Source: Acipenser ruthenus (Eukaryota > Chordata > Actinopteri > Acipenseriformes > Acipenseridae). From it: 64,000 bases of DNA. The stretch is taken from positions 99,021,571 through 99,085,570 of the forward strand of contig NC_081190.1 in assembly GCF_902713425.1 (NCBI RefSeq), written 5' to 3'. This document shows, in pieces, positions 9,108-22,285 of this stretch (positions within the stretch are counted from its first letter, which is position 1; each line of letters begins with the position of its first letter). Under the pieces are notes generated by a model. That model searched no databases and had not been told where the DNA came from. It saw only the letters and a program-made list of their open reading frames with translations. Both the position numbers and the translations under genes were made by a program.

Positions 9108-9228
9108 GCTTACGGCCATACCACCTTGAGAACGCCCGATCTCGTCTGATCTCGGAAGCTAAGCAAGGTCGGGCCTGGTTAGTACTTGGATGGGAGACCG
9201 CCTGGGAATACCAGGTGCTGTAAGCTTT
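9108..9228 (+). rRNA. 5S rRNA, unit 4
   Basis: Majority 5S sequence with intact helix I ends, internal control region and TTTT terminator. Confidence 0.98.
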
Positions 9229-10118
9229 TCTTTCTGCAGCTTGACAGGGGGCGCTATTTCCCTTGTTATTTATGTTACTAACCTGGAAGCTGTAAGTCTA
9301 AACATCGTTTTCTTTTTTTGGTTTTTTTATTGTCCCATTCCACACACGAACAAGTATTGTATCAGCCTTTACTGGTTTTGAAAACTGAGTTAGGACAGAA
9401 AGGGTTATCGTATTATATTCTAAGCCGAAACTACCAGTAGCGGTACGATACAAACAAATGTGAACAGGGTTAAGACAAAAGTACTGACGAGTTTTGCTAG
9501 TTATGGTTAGTTTAATTAATTAAAAAAAGAAATAACAGTTGATGAAGTACTTTTTATTATAGTAACAGAACGAGACATGTTTTAAAGCCACAAACTGCGT
9601 GTTTAGATTATTGTGCCAAACAAGAGAACAAAACGAGCATATCAACCAAGAACGGATTTAGTGACCCGTTCATTCGTTCGAGTTTATTTATATTATGTGT
9701 GACCTTAACAAATGTTTGACCAATGTTTTGCTTGCTTTCTTTTTGAAAGTCGTACATTTGTTACATTTTTTTTATTTCGTTTACGCAGACGTGTATACAG
9801 ACCCGTCGCTTCTTTTGCGGAACATCTCACATGCTGCTGCACGAATGACGTCGTCCTGTGTAAATCCTGGCATCTTGTCCTCCAATGATAAAGGCGCATG
9901 CAAATATATACCGAGAGGCATTACGGGAATGCAATTTATAAATACTTATACTGAAAACTGAAGGAACCCATTACACCCAACAGACTGGAAAGTGCGATAT
10001 GATAACAATGAAAATGTTATATTAGGAAAAGAGTGTTTCTTTAAATTGCAGATGTAGGCACCGTTTCTTTGAAAAATGTCTCTTGTGGACGGGTGACGAC
10101 TCGCAATGTGTACAACTC

Positions 10119-10282
10119 ATACTTACCTGGCAGGGGAGATACCATGATCATGAAGGTGGTTCACCCAGGGCGAGGCTCGGCCATTGCACTCCGGCTGTGC
10201 TGACCCCTGCGAATTCCCCAAATGCGGGAATCTCGACTGCATAATTTCTGGTAGTGGGGGACTGCGTTCGCGCTCTCCCCTG
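10119..10282 (+). ncRNA. U1 snRNA, unit 4
   Basis: Identical to unit 1 U1. Octamer at 9898-9905, PSE-like element about 10057-10074. The following ACTC tract carries an ATTC interruption shared with units 8 and 15. Confidence 0.98.
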
Positions 10283-10640
10283 AAACTATGGTCAAAGACA
10301 GAAACAAACACGAACCCGTCGGAGGAAGGAACTCACTCACTCATTCACTAGTTATTCAACAACTCTCCGGCAGGCGGCTTCGTCACACAGGGAGTCAGGT
10401 TTTCTTTAAAAGGAGCTCAATGTTTTTAGCTTTCTGACTGTCAAATAAATAGCTACGTGGTTCCTGCACATCTATTTCCATGTTTCGTTATTTTTTATTG
10501 ACAAGACTAAAAGTAAAGACTCAGCAGTGTCTGTATCAAAGTTTTTATTTTTATTTTAAATAATTGGAAATCATTTTCGAGCTTATCAGTTTTATTTATT
10601 TAGTTGATGTTTTTTATTCAGATAAACTGTGCATCACAAC

Positions 10641-10667
10641 TGCTGCTGCTGCTGCTGCTGCTGCTGC
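10641..10667 (+). repeat. (TGC)9 microsatellite, unit 4
   Basis: Nine uninterrupted copies. Confidence 0.98.
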
Positions 10668-10847
10668 AGAGTCACTTACAATAGGACCTGGGTTTTACAT
10701 CTCATTTGAAGGAAGGAGCACAAGGAGGTTAAGGGACTTGCTCAGGGACAGGGTCACACACAATGAGCCAGTGGCTGAGCTGGGATTGAACCAGGAACCT
10801 CCCGGTAACAAGAGCTTTTCTTTAACCACCTGACCACTAAGCCCCTT
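10668..10847 (+). mobile_element. L2/MIR-type 3' tail fragment, unit 4
   Basis: Copy of the unit 1 fragment. Confidence 0.65.
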
Positions 10848-10928
10848 AAAACATATCTTGGCAGACAAACACTTTAATTAGACAACATAAAACCACATAC
10901 AAGCAGATTTACAAGCAGGGCTGCAATC

Positions 10929-10947
10929 GCGTTCGCGCTCTCCCCTG
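10929..10947 (+). pseudogene. U1 3'-end relic, unit 4
   Basis: Same relic. Confidence 0.88.
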
Positions 10948-12014
10948 ATGTTATAGTCAAAGTTAAAAACACAGGTATTGAAAGCAATTAGCGATTATCT
11001 ATATATCTCCAGCAGGTGGCTCTGTCAGACTGGGAATGAGATTTTGTTTTTTCTTTCGGAGCGTATAATGTTCTAGAAAGTACCAAAGTGTTTTATGTAC
11101 ATGTATTGTGAAGTGTTTCATCTTGAGAAGACAAAGTAACGAGTCAGCGGCACGTGTATCAAAGTTACAAAGTTGCTAATATTAAAGAAGACGAGGTTCA
11201 GCGGTACAGTTGTTTTTTTTAAAACATAGTGTTTCAGCTCTGTACAGACGTTCTATGTCGTTATCCGTTATTGATTCAGCTTTATTTAGATGATTGCCTT
11301 TACCTTGTTTTAATTTCCCGTTCCTCTGAGATACGAATCTACCAGCTTTACATCTTTTTTTTTTTTTTTTAACGTATTCTCATTTTGTTGATCATTAATG
11401 CACATTTCTGTACTGTGGGTGTTGTCGAGCGATTGAAAACGAGACATTTTGTGTTTGAATTGAAAGAGATGGTCTCGAGGAGTCGAACAAGTCACAATAA
11501 GCCTTCATCCATGTATCATGTAACCACATGTATGCTGTCTCTAACTGGAGGAGAGGGACCCTTGCAGTACTGCTCAGCCTAAAGAACCACACGAGTTGTT
11601 TGAAAGGGGGATTTATTTTGTAGAATAAACATCAAATTCGTTTCAGGGCATACAGTCCTCCAACGGCAACACAGCTCAGTACAGCTGAGATCCATTACAA
11701 CACTGCTGCAGATTCAAACTAAAAGAGGGTAATATACAAAATGGATGCCTTTGAGAACTTAACACTTTCAATGCCAACGTGTGGCTACTACTTTGTGAAC
11801 ATACAATTTCGCAAGAATCTAATGGCACTTTTAATGCTGCTATATATACACACACAGACACACGGACACACGGGCCCGCACACGTGGAGCCCAGAGCTGC
11901 TTAAATGTTAACGTTTGTGACAAATTAGAGATCTGGAAATCCCTCCCCCAACCTGTCATTGCATGAATGATATTAACTTAATACTATGAAAGAGATAAAC
12001 CAAGACTGTCGTTC

Positions 12015-12135
12015 GCTTACGGCCATACCACCTTGAGAACGCCCGATCTCGTCTGATCTCGGAAGCTAAGCAAGGTCGGGCCTGGTTAGTACTTGGATGG
12101 GAGACCGCCTGGGAATACCAGGTGCTGTAAGCTTT
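12015..12135 (+). rRNA. 5S rRNA, unit 5
   Basis: Majority 5S sequence. Just downstream, this unit reads GGTGCG where most units read GGGGCG, a change shared with units 9 and 16. Confidence 0.98.
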
Positions 12136-13021
12136 TCTTTCTGCAGCTTGACAGGGTGCGCTATTTCCCTTGTTATTTATGTTACTAACCTGGAAGCTGT
12201 AAGTCTAAACATCGTTTTCTTTTTTTGGTTTTTTTATTGTCCCATTCCACACACGAACAAGTATTGTATCAGCCTTTACTGGTTTTGAAAACTGAGTTAG
12301 GACAGAAAGGGTTATCGTATTATATTCTAAGCCGAAACTACCAGTAGCGGTCCGATACAAACAAATGTGAACAGGGTTAAGACAAAAGTACTGACGAGTT
12401 TTGCTAGTTATGGTTAGTTTAATTAATTAAAAAAAGAAATAACAGTTGATGAAGTACTTTTATAGTAACAGAACGAGACATGTTTTAAAGCCACAAACTG
12501 CGTGTTTAGATTATTGTGCCAAACAAGAGAACAAAACGAGCATATCAACCAAGAACGGATTTAGTGACCCGTTCATTCGTTCGAGTTTATTTATATTATG
12601 TGTGACCTTAACAAATGTTTGACCAATGTTTTGCTTGCTTTCTTTTTGAAAGTCGTACATTTGTTACATTTTTTTTATTTCGTTTACGCAGACGTGTATA
12701 CAGACCCGTCGCTTCTTTTGCGGAACATCTCACATGCTGCTGCACGAATGACGTCGTCCTGTGTAAATCCTGGCATCTTGTCCTCCAATGATAAAGGCGC
12801 ATGCAAATATATACCGAGAGGCATTACGGGAATGCAATTTATAAATACTTATACTGAAAACTGAAGGAACCCATTACACCCAACAGACTGGAAAGTGCGA
12901 TATGATAACAATGAAAATGTTATATTAGGAAAAGAGTGTTTCTTTAAATTGCAGATGTAGGCACCGTTTCTTTGAAAAATGTCTCTTGTGGACGGGTGAC
13001 GACTCGCAATGTGTACAACTC

Positions 13022-13185
13022 ATACTTACCTGGCAGGGGAGATACCATGATCATGAAGGTGGTTCACCCAGGGCGAGGCTCGGCCATTGCACTCCGGCTG
13101 TGCTGACCCCTGCGAATTCCCCAAATGCGGGAATCTCGACTGCATAATTTCTGGTAGTGGGGGACTGCGTTCGCGCTCTCCCCTG
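13022..13185 (+). ncRNA. U1 snRNA, unit 5
   Basis: Identical to unit 1 U1. Octamer at 12801-12808, PSE-like element about 12960-12977. Confidence 0.98.
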
Positions 13186-13547
13186 AAACTATGGTCAAAG
13201 ACAGAAACAAACACGAACCCGTCGGAGGAAGGAACTCACTCACTCACTCACTCACTAGTTATTCAACAACTCTCCGGCAGGCGGCTTCGTCACACAGGGA
13301 GTCAGGTTTTCTTTAAAAGGAGCTCAATGTTTTTAGCTTTCTGACTGTCAAATAAATAGCTACGTGGTTCCTGCACATCTATTTCCATGTTTCGTTATTT
13401 TTTATTGACAAGACTAAAAGTAAAGACTCAGCAGTGTCTGTATCAAAGTTTTTATTTTTATTTTAAATAATTGGAAATCATTTTCGAGCTTATCAGTTTT
13501 ATTTATTTAGTTGATGTTTTTTATTCAGATAAACTGTGCATCACAAC

Positions 13548-13571
13548 TGCTGCTGCTGCTGCTGCTGCTGC
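13548..13571 (+). repeat. (TGC)8 microsatellite, unit 5
   Basis: Eight uninterrupted copies. Confidence 0.98.
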
Positions 13572-13751
13572 AGAGTCACTTACAATAGGACCTGGGTTTT
13601 ACATCTCATTTGAAGGAAGGAGCACAAGGAGGTTAAGGGACTTGCTCAGGGACAGGGTCACACACAATGAGCCAGTGGCTGAGCTGGGATTGAACCAGGA
13701 ACCTCCCGGTAACAAGAGCTTTTCTTTAACCACCTGACCACTAAGCCCCTT
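13572..13751 (+). mobile_element. L2/MIR-type 3' tail fragment, unit 5
   Basis: Copy of the unit 1 fragment. Confidence 0.65.
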
Positions 13752-13832
13752 AAAACATATCTTGGCAGACAAACACTTTAATTAGACAACATAAAACCAC
13801 ATACAAGCAGATTTACAAGCAGGGCTGCAATC

Positions 13833-13851
13833 GCGTTCGCGCTCTCCCCTG
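13833..13851 (+). pseudogene. U1 3'-end relic, unit 5
   Basis: Same relic. Confidence 0.88.
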
Positions 13852-14917
13852 ATGTTATAGTCAAAGTTAAAAACACAGGTATTGAAAGCAATTAGCGATT
13901 ATCTATATATCTCCAGCAGGTGGCTCTGTCAGACTGGGAATGAGATTTTGTTTTTTCTTTCGGAGCGTATAATGTTCTAGAAAGTACCAAAGTGTTTTAT
14001 GTACATGTATTGTGAAGTGTTTCATCTTGAGAAGACAAAGTAACGAGTCAGCGGCACGTGTATCAAAGTTACAAAGTTGCTAATATTAAAGAAGACGAGG
14101 TTCAGCGGTACAGTTGTTTTTTTTAAAACATAGTGTTTCAGCTCTGTACAGACGTTCTATGTCGTTATCCGTTATTGATTCAGCTTTATTTAGATGATTG
14201 CCTTTACCTTGTTTTAATTTCCCGTTCCTCTGAGATACGAATCTACCAGCTTTACATCTTTTTTTTTTTTTTTAACGTATTCTCATTTTGTTGATCATTA
14301 ATGCACATTTCTGTACTGTGGGTGTTGTCGAGCGATTGAAAACGAGACATTTTGTGTTTGAATTGAAAGAGATGGTCTCGAGGAGTCGAACAAGTCACAA
14401 TAAGCCTTCATCCATGTATCATGTAACCACATGTATGCTGTCTCTAACTGGAGGAGAGGGACCCTTGCAGTACTGCTCAGCCTAAAGAACCACACGAGTT
14501 GTTTGAAAGGGGGATTTATTTTGTAGAATAAACATCAAATTGGTTTCAGGGCATACAGTCCTCCAACGGCAACACAGCTCAGTACAGCTGAGATCCATTA
14601 CAACACTGCTGCAGATTCAAACTAAAAGAGGGTAATATACAAAATGGATGCCTTTGAGAACTTAACACTTTCAATGCCAACGTGTGGCTACTACTTTGTG
14701 AACATACAATTTCGCAAGAATCTAATGGCACTTTTAATGCTGCTATATATACACACACAGACACACGGACACACGGGCCCGCACACGTGGAGCCCAGAGC
14801 TGCTTAAATGTTAACGTTTGTGACAAATTAGAGATCTGGAAATCCCTCCCCCAACCTGTCATTGCATGAATGATATTAACTTAATACTATGAAAGAGATA
14901 AACCAAGACTGTCGTTC

Positions 14918-15038
14918 GCTTACGGCCATACCACCTTGAGAACGCCCGATCTCGTCTGATCTCGGAAGCTAAGCAAGGTCGGGCCTGGTTAGTACTTGGA
15001 TGGGAGACCGCCTGGGAATACCAGGTGCTGTAAGCTTT
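14918..15038 (+). rRNA. 5S rRNA, unit 6
   Basis: Majority 5S sequence with intact terminator. Confidence 0.98.
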
Positions 15039-15928
15039 TCTTTCTGCAGCTTGACAGGGGGCGCTATTTCCCTTGTTATTTATGTTACTAACCTGGAAGC
15101 TGTAAGTCTAAACATCGTTTTCTTTTTTTGGTTTTTTTATTGTCCCATTCCACACACGAACAAGTATTGTATCAGCCTTTACTGGTTTTGAAAACTGAGT
15201 TAGGACAGAAAGGGTTATCGTATTATATTCTAAGCCGAAACTACCAGTAGCGGTCCGATACAAACAAATGTGAACAGGGTTAAGACAAAAGTACTGACGA
15301 GTTTTGCTAGTTATGGTTAGTTTAATTAATTAAAAAAAGAAATAACAGTTGATGAAGTACTTTTTATTATAGTAACAGAACGAGACATGTTTTAAAGCCA
15401 CAAACTGCGTGTTTAGATTATTGTGCCAAACAAGAGAACAAAACGAGCATATCAACCAAGAACGGATTTAGTGACCCGTTCATTCGTTCGAGTTTATTTA
15501 TATTATGTGTGACCTTAACAAATGTTTGACCAATGTTTTGCTTGCTTTCTTTTTGAAAGTCGTACATTTGTTACATTTTTTTTATTTCGTTTACGCAGAC
15601 GTGTATACAGACCCGTCGCTTCTTTTGCGGAACATCTCACATGCTGCTGCACGAATGACGTCGTCCTGTGTAAATCCTGGCATCTTGTCCTCCAATGATA
15701 AAGGCGCATGCAAATATATACCGAGAGGCATTACGGGAATGCAATTTATAAATACTTATACTGAAAACTGAAGGAACCCATTACACCCAACAGACTGGAA
15801 AGTGCGATATGATAACAATGAAAATGTTATATTAGGAAAAGAGTGTTTCTTTAAATTGCAGATGTAGGCACCGTTTCTTTGAAAAATGTCTCTTGTGGAC
15901 GGGTGACGACTCGCAATGTGTACAACTC

Positions 15929-16092
15929 ATACTTACCTGGCAGGGGAGATACCATGATCATGAAGGTGGTTCACCCAGGGCGAGGCTCGGCCATTGCACT
16001 CCGGCTGTGCTGACCCCTGCGAATTCCCCAAATGCGGGAATCTCGACTGCATAATTTCTGGTAGTGGGGGACTGCGTTCGCGCTCTCCCCTG
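15929..16092 (+). ncRNA. U1 snRNA, unit 6
   Basis: Identical to unit 1 U1. Octamer at 15708-15715, PSE-like element about 15867-15884. The ACTC tract after it (5 copies, 16141-16160) marks the upstream limit of the 20.4 kb duplicated block. Confidence 0.98.
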
Positions 16093-16452
16093 AAACTATG
16101 GTCAAAGACAGAAACAAACACGAACCCGTCGGAGGAAGGAACTCACTCACTCACTCACTCACTAGTTATTCAACAACTCTCCGGCAGGCGGCTTCGTCAC
16201 ACAGGGAGTCAGGTTTTCTTTAAAAGGAGCTCAATGTTTTTAGCTTTCTGACTGTCAAATAAATAGCTACGTGGTTCCTGCACATCTATTTCCATGTTTC
16301 GTTATTTTTTATTGACAAGACTAAAAGTAAAGACTCAGCAGTGTCTGTATCAAAGTTTTTATTTTTATTTTAAATAATTGGAAATCATTTTCGAGCTTAT
16401 CAGTTTTATTTATTTAGTTGATGTTTTTTATTCAGATAAACTGTGCATCACA

Positions 16453-16454
<2 letters not shown>

Positions 16455-16484
<30 letters not shown>
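16455..16484 (+). repeat. (TGC)10 microsatellite, unit 6
   Basis: Ten copies, equal to its block partner at 36867. Confidence 0.98.
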
Positions 16485-16664
16485 AGAGTCACTTACAATA
16501 GGACCTGGGTTTTACATCTCATTTGAAGGAAGGAGCACAAGGAGGTTAAGGGACTTGCTCAGGGACAGGGTCACACACAATGAGCCAGTGGCTGAGCTGG
16601 GATTGAACCAGGAACCTCCCGGTAACAAGAGCTTTTCTTTAACCACCTGACCACTAAGCCCCTT
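16485..16664 (+). mobile_element. L2/MIR-type 3' tail fragment, unit 6
   Basis: Copy of the unit 1 fragment. Confidence 0.65.
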
Positions 16665-16745
16665 AAAACATATCTTGGCAGACAAACACTTTAATTAGAC
16701 AACATAAAACCACATACAAGCAGATTTACAAGCAGGGCTGCAATC

Positions 16746-16764
16746 GCGTTCGCGCTCTCCCCTG
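16746..16764 (+). pseudogene. U1 3'-end relic, unit 6
   Basis: Same relic. Confidence 0.88.
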
Positions 16765-17830
16765 ATGTTATAGTCAAAGTTAAAAACACAGGTATTGAAA
16801 GCAATTAGCGATTATCTATATATCTCCAGCAGGTGGCTCTGTCAGACTGGGAATGAGATTTTGTTTTTTCTTTCGGAGCGTATAATGTTCTAGAAAGTAC
16901 CAAAGTGTTTTATGTACATGTATTGTGAAGTGTTTCATCTTGAGAAGACAAAGTAACGAGTCAGCGGCACGTGTATCAAAGTTACAAAGTTGCTAATATT
17001 AAAGAAGACGAGGTTCAGCGGTACAGTTGTTTTTTTTAAAACATAGTGTTTCAGCTCTGTACAGACGTTCTATGTCGTTATCCGTTATTGATTCAGCTTT
17101 ATTTAGATGATTGCCTTTACCTTGTTTTAATTTCCCGTTCCTCTGAGATACGAATCTACCAGCTTTACATCTTTTTTTTTTTTTTTAACGTATTCTCATT
17201 TTGTTGATCATTAATGCACATTTCTGTACTGTGGGTGTTGTCGAGCGATTGAAAACGAGACATTTTGTGTTTGAATTGAAAGAGATGGTCTCGAGGAGTC
17301 GAACAAGTCACAATAAGCCTTCATCCATGTATCATGTAACCACATGTATGCTGTCTCTAACTGGAGGAGAGGGACCCTTGCAGTACTGCTCAGCCTAAAG
17401 AACCACACGAGTTGTTTGAAAGGGGGATTTATTTTGTAGAATAAACATCAAATTGGTTTCAGGGCATACAGTCCTCCAACGGCAACACAGCTCAGTACAG
17501 CTGAGATCCATTACAACACTGCTGCAGATTCAAACTAAAAGAGGGTAATATACAAAATGGATGCCTTTGAGAACTTAACACTTTCAATGCCAACGTGTGG
17601 CTACTACTTTGTGAACATACAATTTCGCAAGAATCTAATGGCACTTTTAATGCTGCTATATATACACACACAGACACACGGACACACGGGCCCGCACACG
17701 TGGAGCCCAGAGCTGCTTAAATGTTAACGTTTGTGACAAATTAGAGATCTGGAAATCCCTCCCCCAACCTGTCATTGCATGAATGATATTAACTTAATAC
17801 TATGAAAGAGATAAACCAAGACTGTCGTTC

Positions 17831-17951
17831 GCTTACGGCCATACCACCTTGAGAACGCCCGATCTCGTCTGATCTCGGAAGCTAAGCAAGGTCGGGCCTG
17901 GTTAGTACTTGGATGGGAGACCGCCTGGGAATACCAGGTGCTGTAAGCTTT
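17831..17951 (+). rRNA. 5S rRNA, unit 7
   Basis: Majority 5S sequence. First 5S gene inside higher-order block copy 1, with its partner at 38243. Confidence 0.98.
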
Positions 17952-18841
17952 TCTTTCTGCAGCTTGACAGGGGGCGCTATTTCCCTTGTTATTTATGTTA
18001 CTAACCTGGAAGCTGTAAGTCTAAACATCGTTTTCTTTTTTTGGTTTTTTTATTGTCCCATTCCACACACGAACAAGTATTGTATCAGCCTTTACTGGTT
18101 TTGAAAACTGAGTTAGGACAGAAAGGGTTATCGTATTATATTCTAAGCCGAAACTACCAGTAGCGGTCCGATACAAACAAATGTGAACAGGGTTAAGACA
18201 AAAGTACTGACGAGTTTTGCTAGTTATGGTTAGTTTAATTAATTAAAAAAAGAAATAACAGTTGATGAAGTACTTTTTATTATAGTAACAGAACGAGACA
18301 TGTTTTAAAGCCACAAACTGCGTGTTTAGATTATTGTGCCAAACAAGAGAACAAAACGAGCATATCAACCAAGAACGGATTTAGTGACCCGTTCATTCGT
18401 TCGAGTTTATTTATATTATGTGTGACCTTAACAAATGTTTGACCAATGTTTTGCTTGCTTTCTTTTTGAAAGTCGTACATTTGTTACATTTTTTTTATTT
18501 CGTTTACGCAGACGTGTATACAGACCCGTCGCTTCTTTTGCGGAACATCTCACATGCTGCTGCACGAATGACGTCGTCCTGTGTAAATCCTGGCATCTTG
18601 TCCTCCAATGATAAAGGCGCATGCAAATATATACCGAGAGGCATTACGGGAATGCAATTTATAAATACTTATACTGAAAACTGAAGGAACCCATTACACC
18701 CAACAGACTGGAAAGTGCGCTATGATAACAATGAAAATGTTATATTAGGAAAAGAGTGTTTCTTTAAATTGCAGATGTAGGCACCGTTTCTTTGAAAAAT
18801 GTCTCTTGTGGACGGGTGACGACTCGCAATGTGTACAACTC

Positions 18842-19006
18842 ATACTTACCTGGCAGGGGAGATACCATGATCATGAAGGTGGTTCACCCAGGGCGAGGCT
18901 CGGCCATTGCACTCCGGCTGTGCTGACCCCTGCGAATTCCCCAAATGCGGGAATCTCGACTGCATAATTTCTGGTAGTGGGGGGACTGCGTTCGCGCTCT
19001 CCCCTG
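18842..19006 (+). ncRNA. U1 snRNA, unit 7 (extra G in stem-loop IV)
   Basis: 165 nt: the G run on the 5' side of stem-loop IV has six G (18979-18984) instead of five. The extra base probably makes a bulge or slips the helix and does not touch the Sm site or the U1-70K and U1A loops, so the RNA may still work. Octamer at 18621-18628, PSE-like element about 18780-18797. The partner at 39254 has the same insertion. Confidence 0.96.
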
Positions 19007-19366
19007 AAACTATGGTCAAAGACAGAAACAAACACGAACCCGTCGGAGGAAGGAACTCACTCACTCACTCACTCACTAGTTATTCAACAACTCTCCGGCA
19101 GGCGGCTTCGTCACACAGGGAGTCAGGTTTTCTTTAAAAGGAGCTCAATGTTTTTAGCTTTCTGACTGTCAAATAAATAGCTACGTGGTTCCTGCACATC
19201 TATTTCCATGTTTCGTTATTTTTTATTGACAAGACTAAAAGTAAAGACTCAGCAGTGTCTGTATCAAAGTTTTTATTTTTATTTTAAATAATTGGAAATC
19301 ATTTTCGAGCTTATCAGTTTTATTTATTTAGTTGATGTTTTTTATTCAGATAAACTGTGCATCACA

Positions 19367-19368
<2 letters not shown>

Positions 19369-19401
<33 letters not shown>
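19369..19401 (+). repeat. (TGC)11 microsatellite, unit 7
   Basis: Eleven copies, equal to its block partner at 39781. Confidence 0.98.
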
Positions 19402-19581
19402 AGAGTCACTTACAATAGGACCTGGGTTTTACATCTCATTTGAAGGAAGGAGCACAAGGAGGTTAAGGGACTTGCTCAGGGACAGGGTCACACACAATGA
19501 GCCAGTGGCTGAGCTGGGATTGAACCAGGAACCTCCCGGTAACAAGAGCTTTTCTTTAACCACCTGACCACTAAGCCCCTT
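19402..19581 (+). mobile_element. L2/MIR-type 3' tail fragment, unit 7
   Basis: Copy of the unit 1 fragment. Confidence 0.65.
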
Positions 19582-19662
19582 AAAACATATCTTGGCAGAC
19601 AAACACTTTAATTAGACAACATAAAACCACATACAAGCAGATTTACAAGCAGGGCTGCAATC

Positions 19663-19681
19663 GCGTTCGCGCTCTCCCCTG
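19663..19681 (+). pseudogene. U1 3'-end relic, unit 7
   Basis: Same relic. Confidence 0.88.
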
Positions 19682-20748
19682 ATGTTATAGTCAAAGTTAA
19701 AAACACAGGTATTGAAAGCAATTAGCGATTATCTATATATCTCCAGCAGGTGGCTCTGTCAGACTGGGAATGAGATTTTGTTTTTTCTTTCGGAGCGTAT
19801 AATGTTCTAGAAAGTACCAAAGTGTTTTATGTACATGTATTGTGAAGTGTTTCATCTTGAGAAGACAAAGTAACGAGTCAGCGGCACGTGTATCAAAGTT
19901 ACAAAGTTGCTAATATTAAAGAAGACGAGGTTCAGCGGTACAGTTGTTTTTTTTAAAACATAGTGTTTCAGCTCTGTACAGACGTTCTATGTCGTTATCC
20001 GTTATTGATTCAGCTTTATTTAGATGATTGCCTTTACCTTGTTTTAATTTCCCGTTCCTCTGAGATACGAATCTACCAGCTTTACATCTTTTTTTTTTTT
20101 TTTTAACGTATTCTCATTTTGTTGATCATTAATGCACATTTCTGTACTGTGGGTGTTGTCGAGCGATTGAAAACGAGACATTTTGTGTTTGAATTGAAAG
20201 TGATGGTCTCGAGGAGTCGAACAAGTCACAATAAGCCTTCATCCATGTATCATGTAACCACATGTATGCTGTCTCTAACTGGAGGAGAGGGACCCTTGCA
20301 GTACTGCTCAGCCTAAAGAACCACACGAGTTGTTTGAAAGGGGGATTTATTTTGTAGAATAAACATCAAATTGGTTTCAGGGCATACAGTCCTCCAACGG
20401 CAACACAGCTCAGTACAGCTGAGATCCATTACAACACTGCTGCAGATTCAAACTAAAAGAGGGTAATATACAAAATGGATGCCTTTGAGAACTTAACACT
20501 TTCAATGCCAACGTGTGGCTACTACTTTGTGAACATACAATTTCGCAAGAATCTAATGGCACTTTTAATGCTGCTATATATACACACACAGACACACGGA
20601 CACACGGGCCCGCACACGTGGAGCCCAGAGCTGCTTAAATGTTAACGTTTGTGACAAATTAGAGATCTGGAAATCCCTCCCCCAACCTGTCATTGCATGA
20701 ATGATATTAACTTAATACTATGAAAGAGATAAACCAAGACTGTCGTTC

Positions 20749-20869
20749 GCTTACGGCCATACCACCTTGAGAACGCCCGATCTCGTCTGATCTCGGAAGC
20801 TAAGCAAGGTCGGGCCTGGTTAGTACTTGGATGGGAGACCGCCTGGGAATACCAGGTGCTGTAAGCTTT
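20749..20869 (+). rRNA. 5S rRNA, unit 8
   Basis: Majority 5S sequence. Partner in block copy 2 at 41161. Confidence 0.98.
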
Positions 20870-21759
20870 TCTTTCTGCAGCTTGACAGGGGGCGCTATTT
20901 CCCTTGTTATTTATGTTACTAACCTGGAAGCTGTAAGTCTAAACATCGTTTTCTTTTTTTGGTTTTTTTATTGTCCCATTCCACACACGAACAAGTATTG
21001 TATCAGCCTTTACTGGTTTTGAAAACTGAGTTAGGACAGAAAGGGTTATCGTATTATATTCTAAGCCGAAACTACCAGTAGCGGTACGATACAAACAAAT
21101 GTGAACAGGGTTAAGACAAAAGTACTGACGAGTTTTGCTAGTTATGGTTAGTTTAATTAATTAAAAAAAGAAATAACAGTTGATGAAGTACTTTTTATTA
21201 TAGTAACAGAACGAGACATGTTTTAAAGCCACAAACTGCGTGTTTAGATTATTGTGCCAAACAAGAGAACAAAACGAGCATATCAACCAAGAACGGATTT
21301 AGTGACCCGTTCATTCGTTCGAGTTTATTTATATTATGTGTGACCTTAACAAATGTTTGACCAATGTTTTGCTTGCTTTCTTTTTGAAAGTCGTACATTT
21401 GTTACATTTTTTTTATTTCGTTTACGCAGACGTGTATACAGACCCGTCGCTTCTTTTGCGGAACATCTCACATGCTGCTGCACGAATGACGTCGTCCTGT
21501 GTAAATCCTGGCATCTTGTCCTCCAATGATAAAGGCGCATGCAAATATATACCGAGAGGCATTACGGGAATGCAATTTATAAATACTTATACTGAAAACT
21601 GAAGGAACCCATTACACCCAACAGACTGGAAAGTGCGATATGATAACAATGAAAATGTTATATTAGGAAAAGAGTGTTTCTTTAAATTGCAGATGTAGGC
21701 ACCGTTTCTTTGAAAAATGTCTCTTGTGGACGGGTGACGACTCGCAATGTGTACAACTC

Positions 21760-21923
21760 ATACTTACCTGGCAGGGGAGATACCATGATCATGAAGGTGG
21801 TTCACCCAGGGCGAGGCTCGGCCATTGCACTCCGGCTGTGCTGACCCCTGCGAATTCCCCAAATGCGGGAATCTCGACTGCATAATTTCTGGTAGTGGGG
21901 GACTGCGTTCGCGCTCTCCCCTG
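21760..21923 (+). ncRNA. U1 snRNA, unit 8
   Basis: Identical to unit 1 U1. Octamer at 21539-21546, PSE-like element about 21698-21715. Confidence 0.98.
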
Positions 21924-22285
21924 AAACTATGGTCAAAGACAGAAACAAACACGAACCCGTCGGAGGAAGGAACTCACTCACTCACTCATTCACTAGTTAT
22001 TCAACAACTCTCCGGCAGGCGGCTTCGTCACACAGGGAGTCAGGTTTTCTTTAAAAGGAGCTCAATGTTTTTAGCTTTCTGACTGTCAAATAAATAGCTA
22101 CGTGGTTCCTGCACATCTATTTCCATGTTTCGTTATTTTTTATTGACAAGACTAAAAGTAAAGACTCAGCAGTGTCTGTATCAAAGTTTTTATTTTTATT
22201 TTAAATAATTGGAAATCATTTTCGAGCTTATCAGTTTTATTTATTTAGTTGATGTTTTTTATTCAGATAAACTGTGCATCACAAC

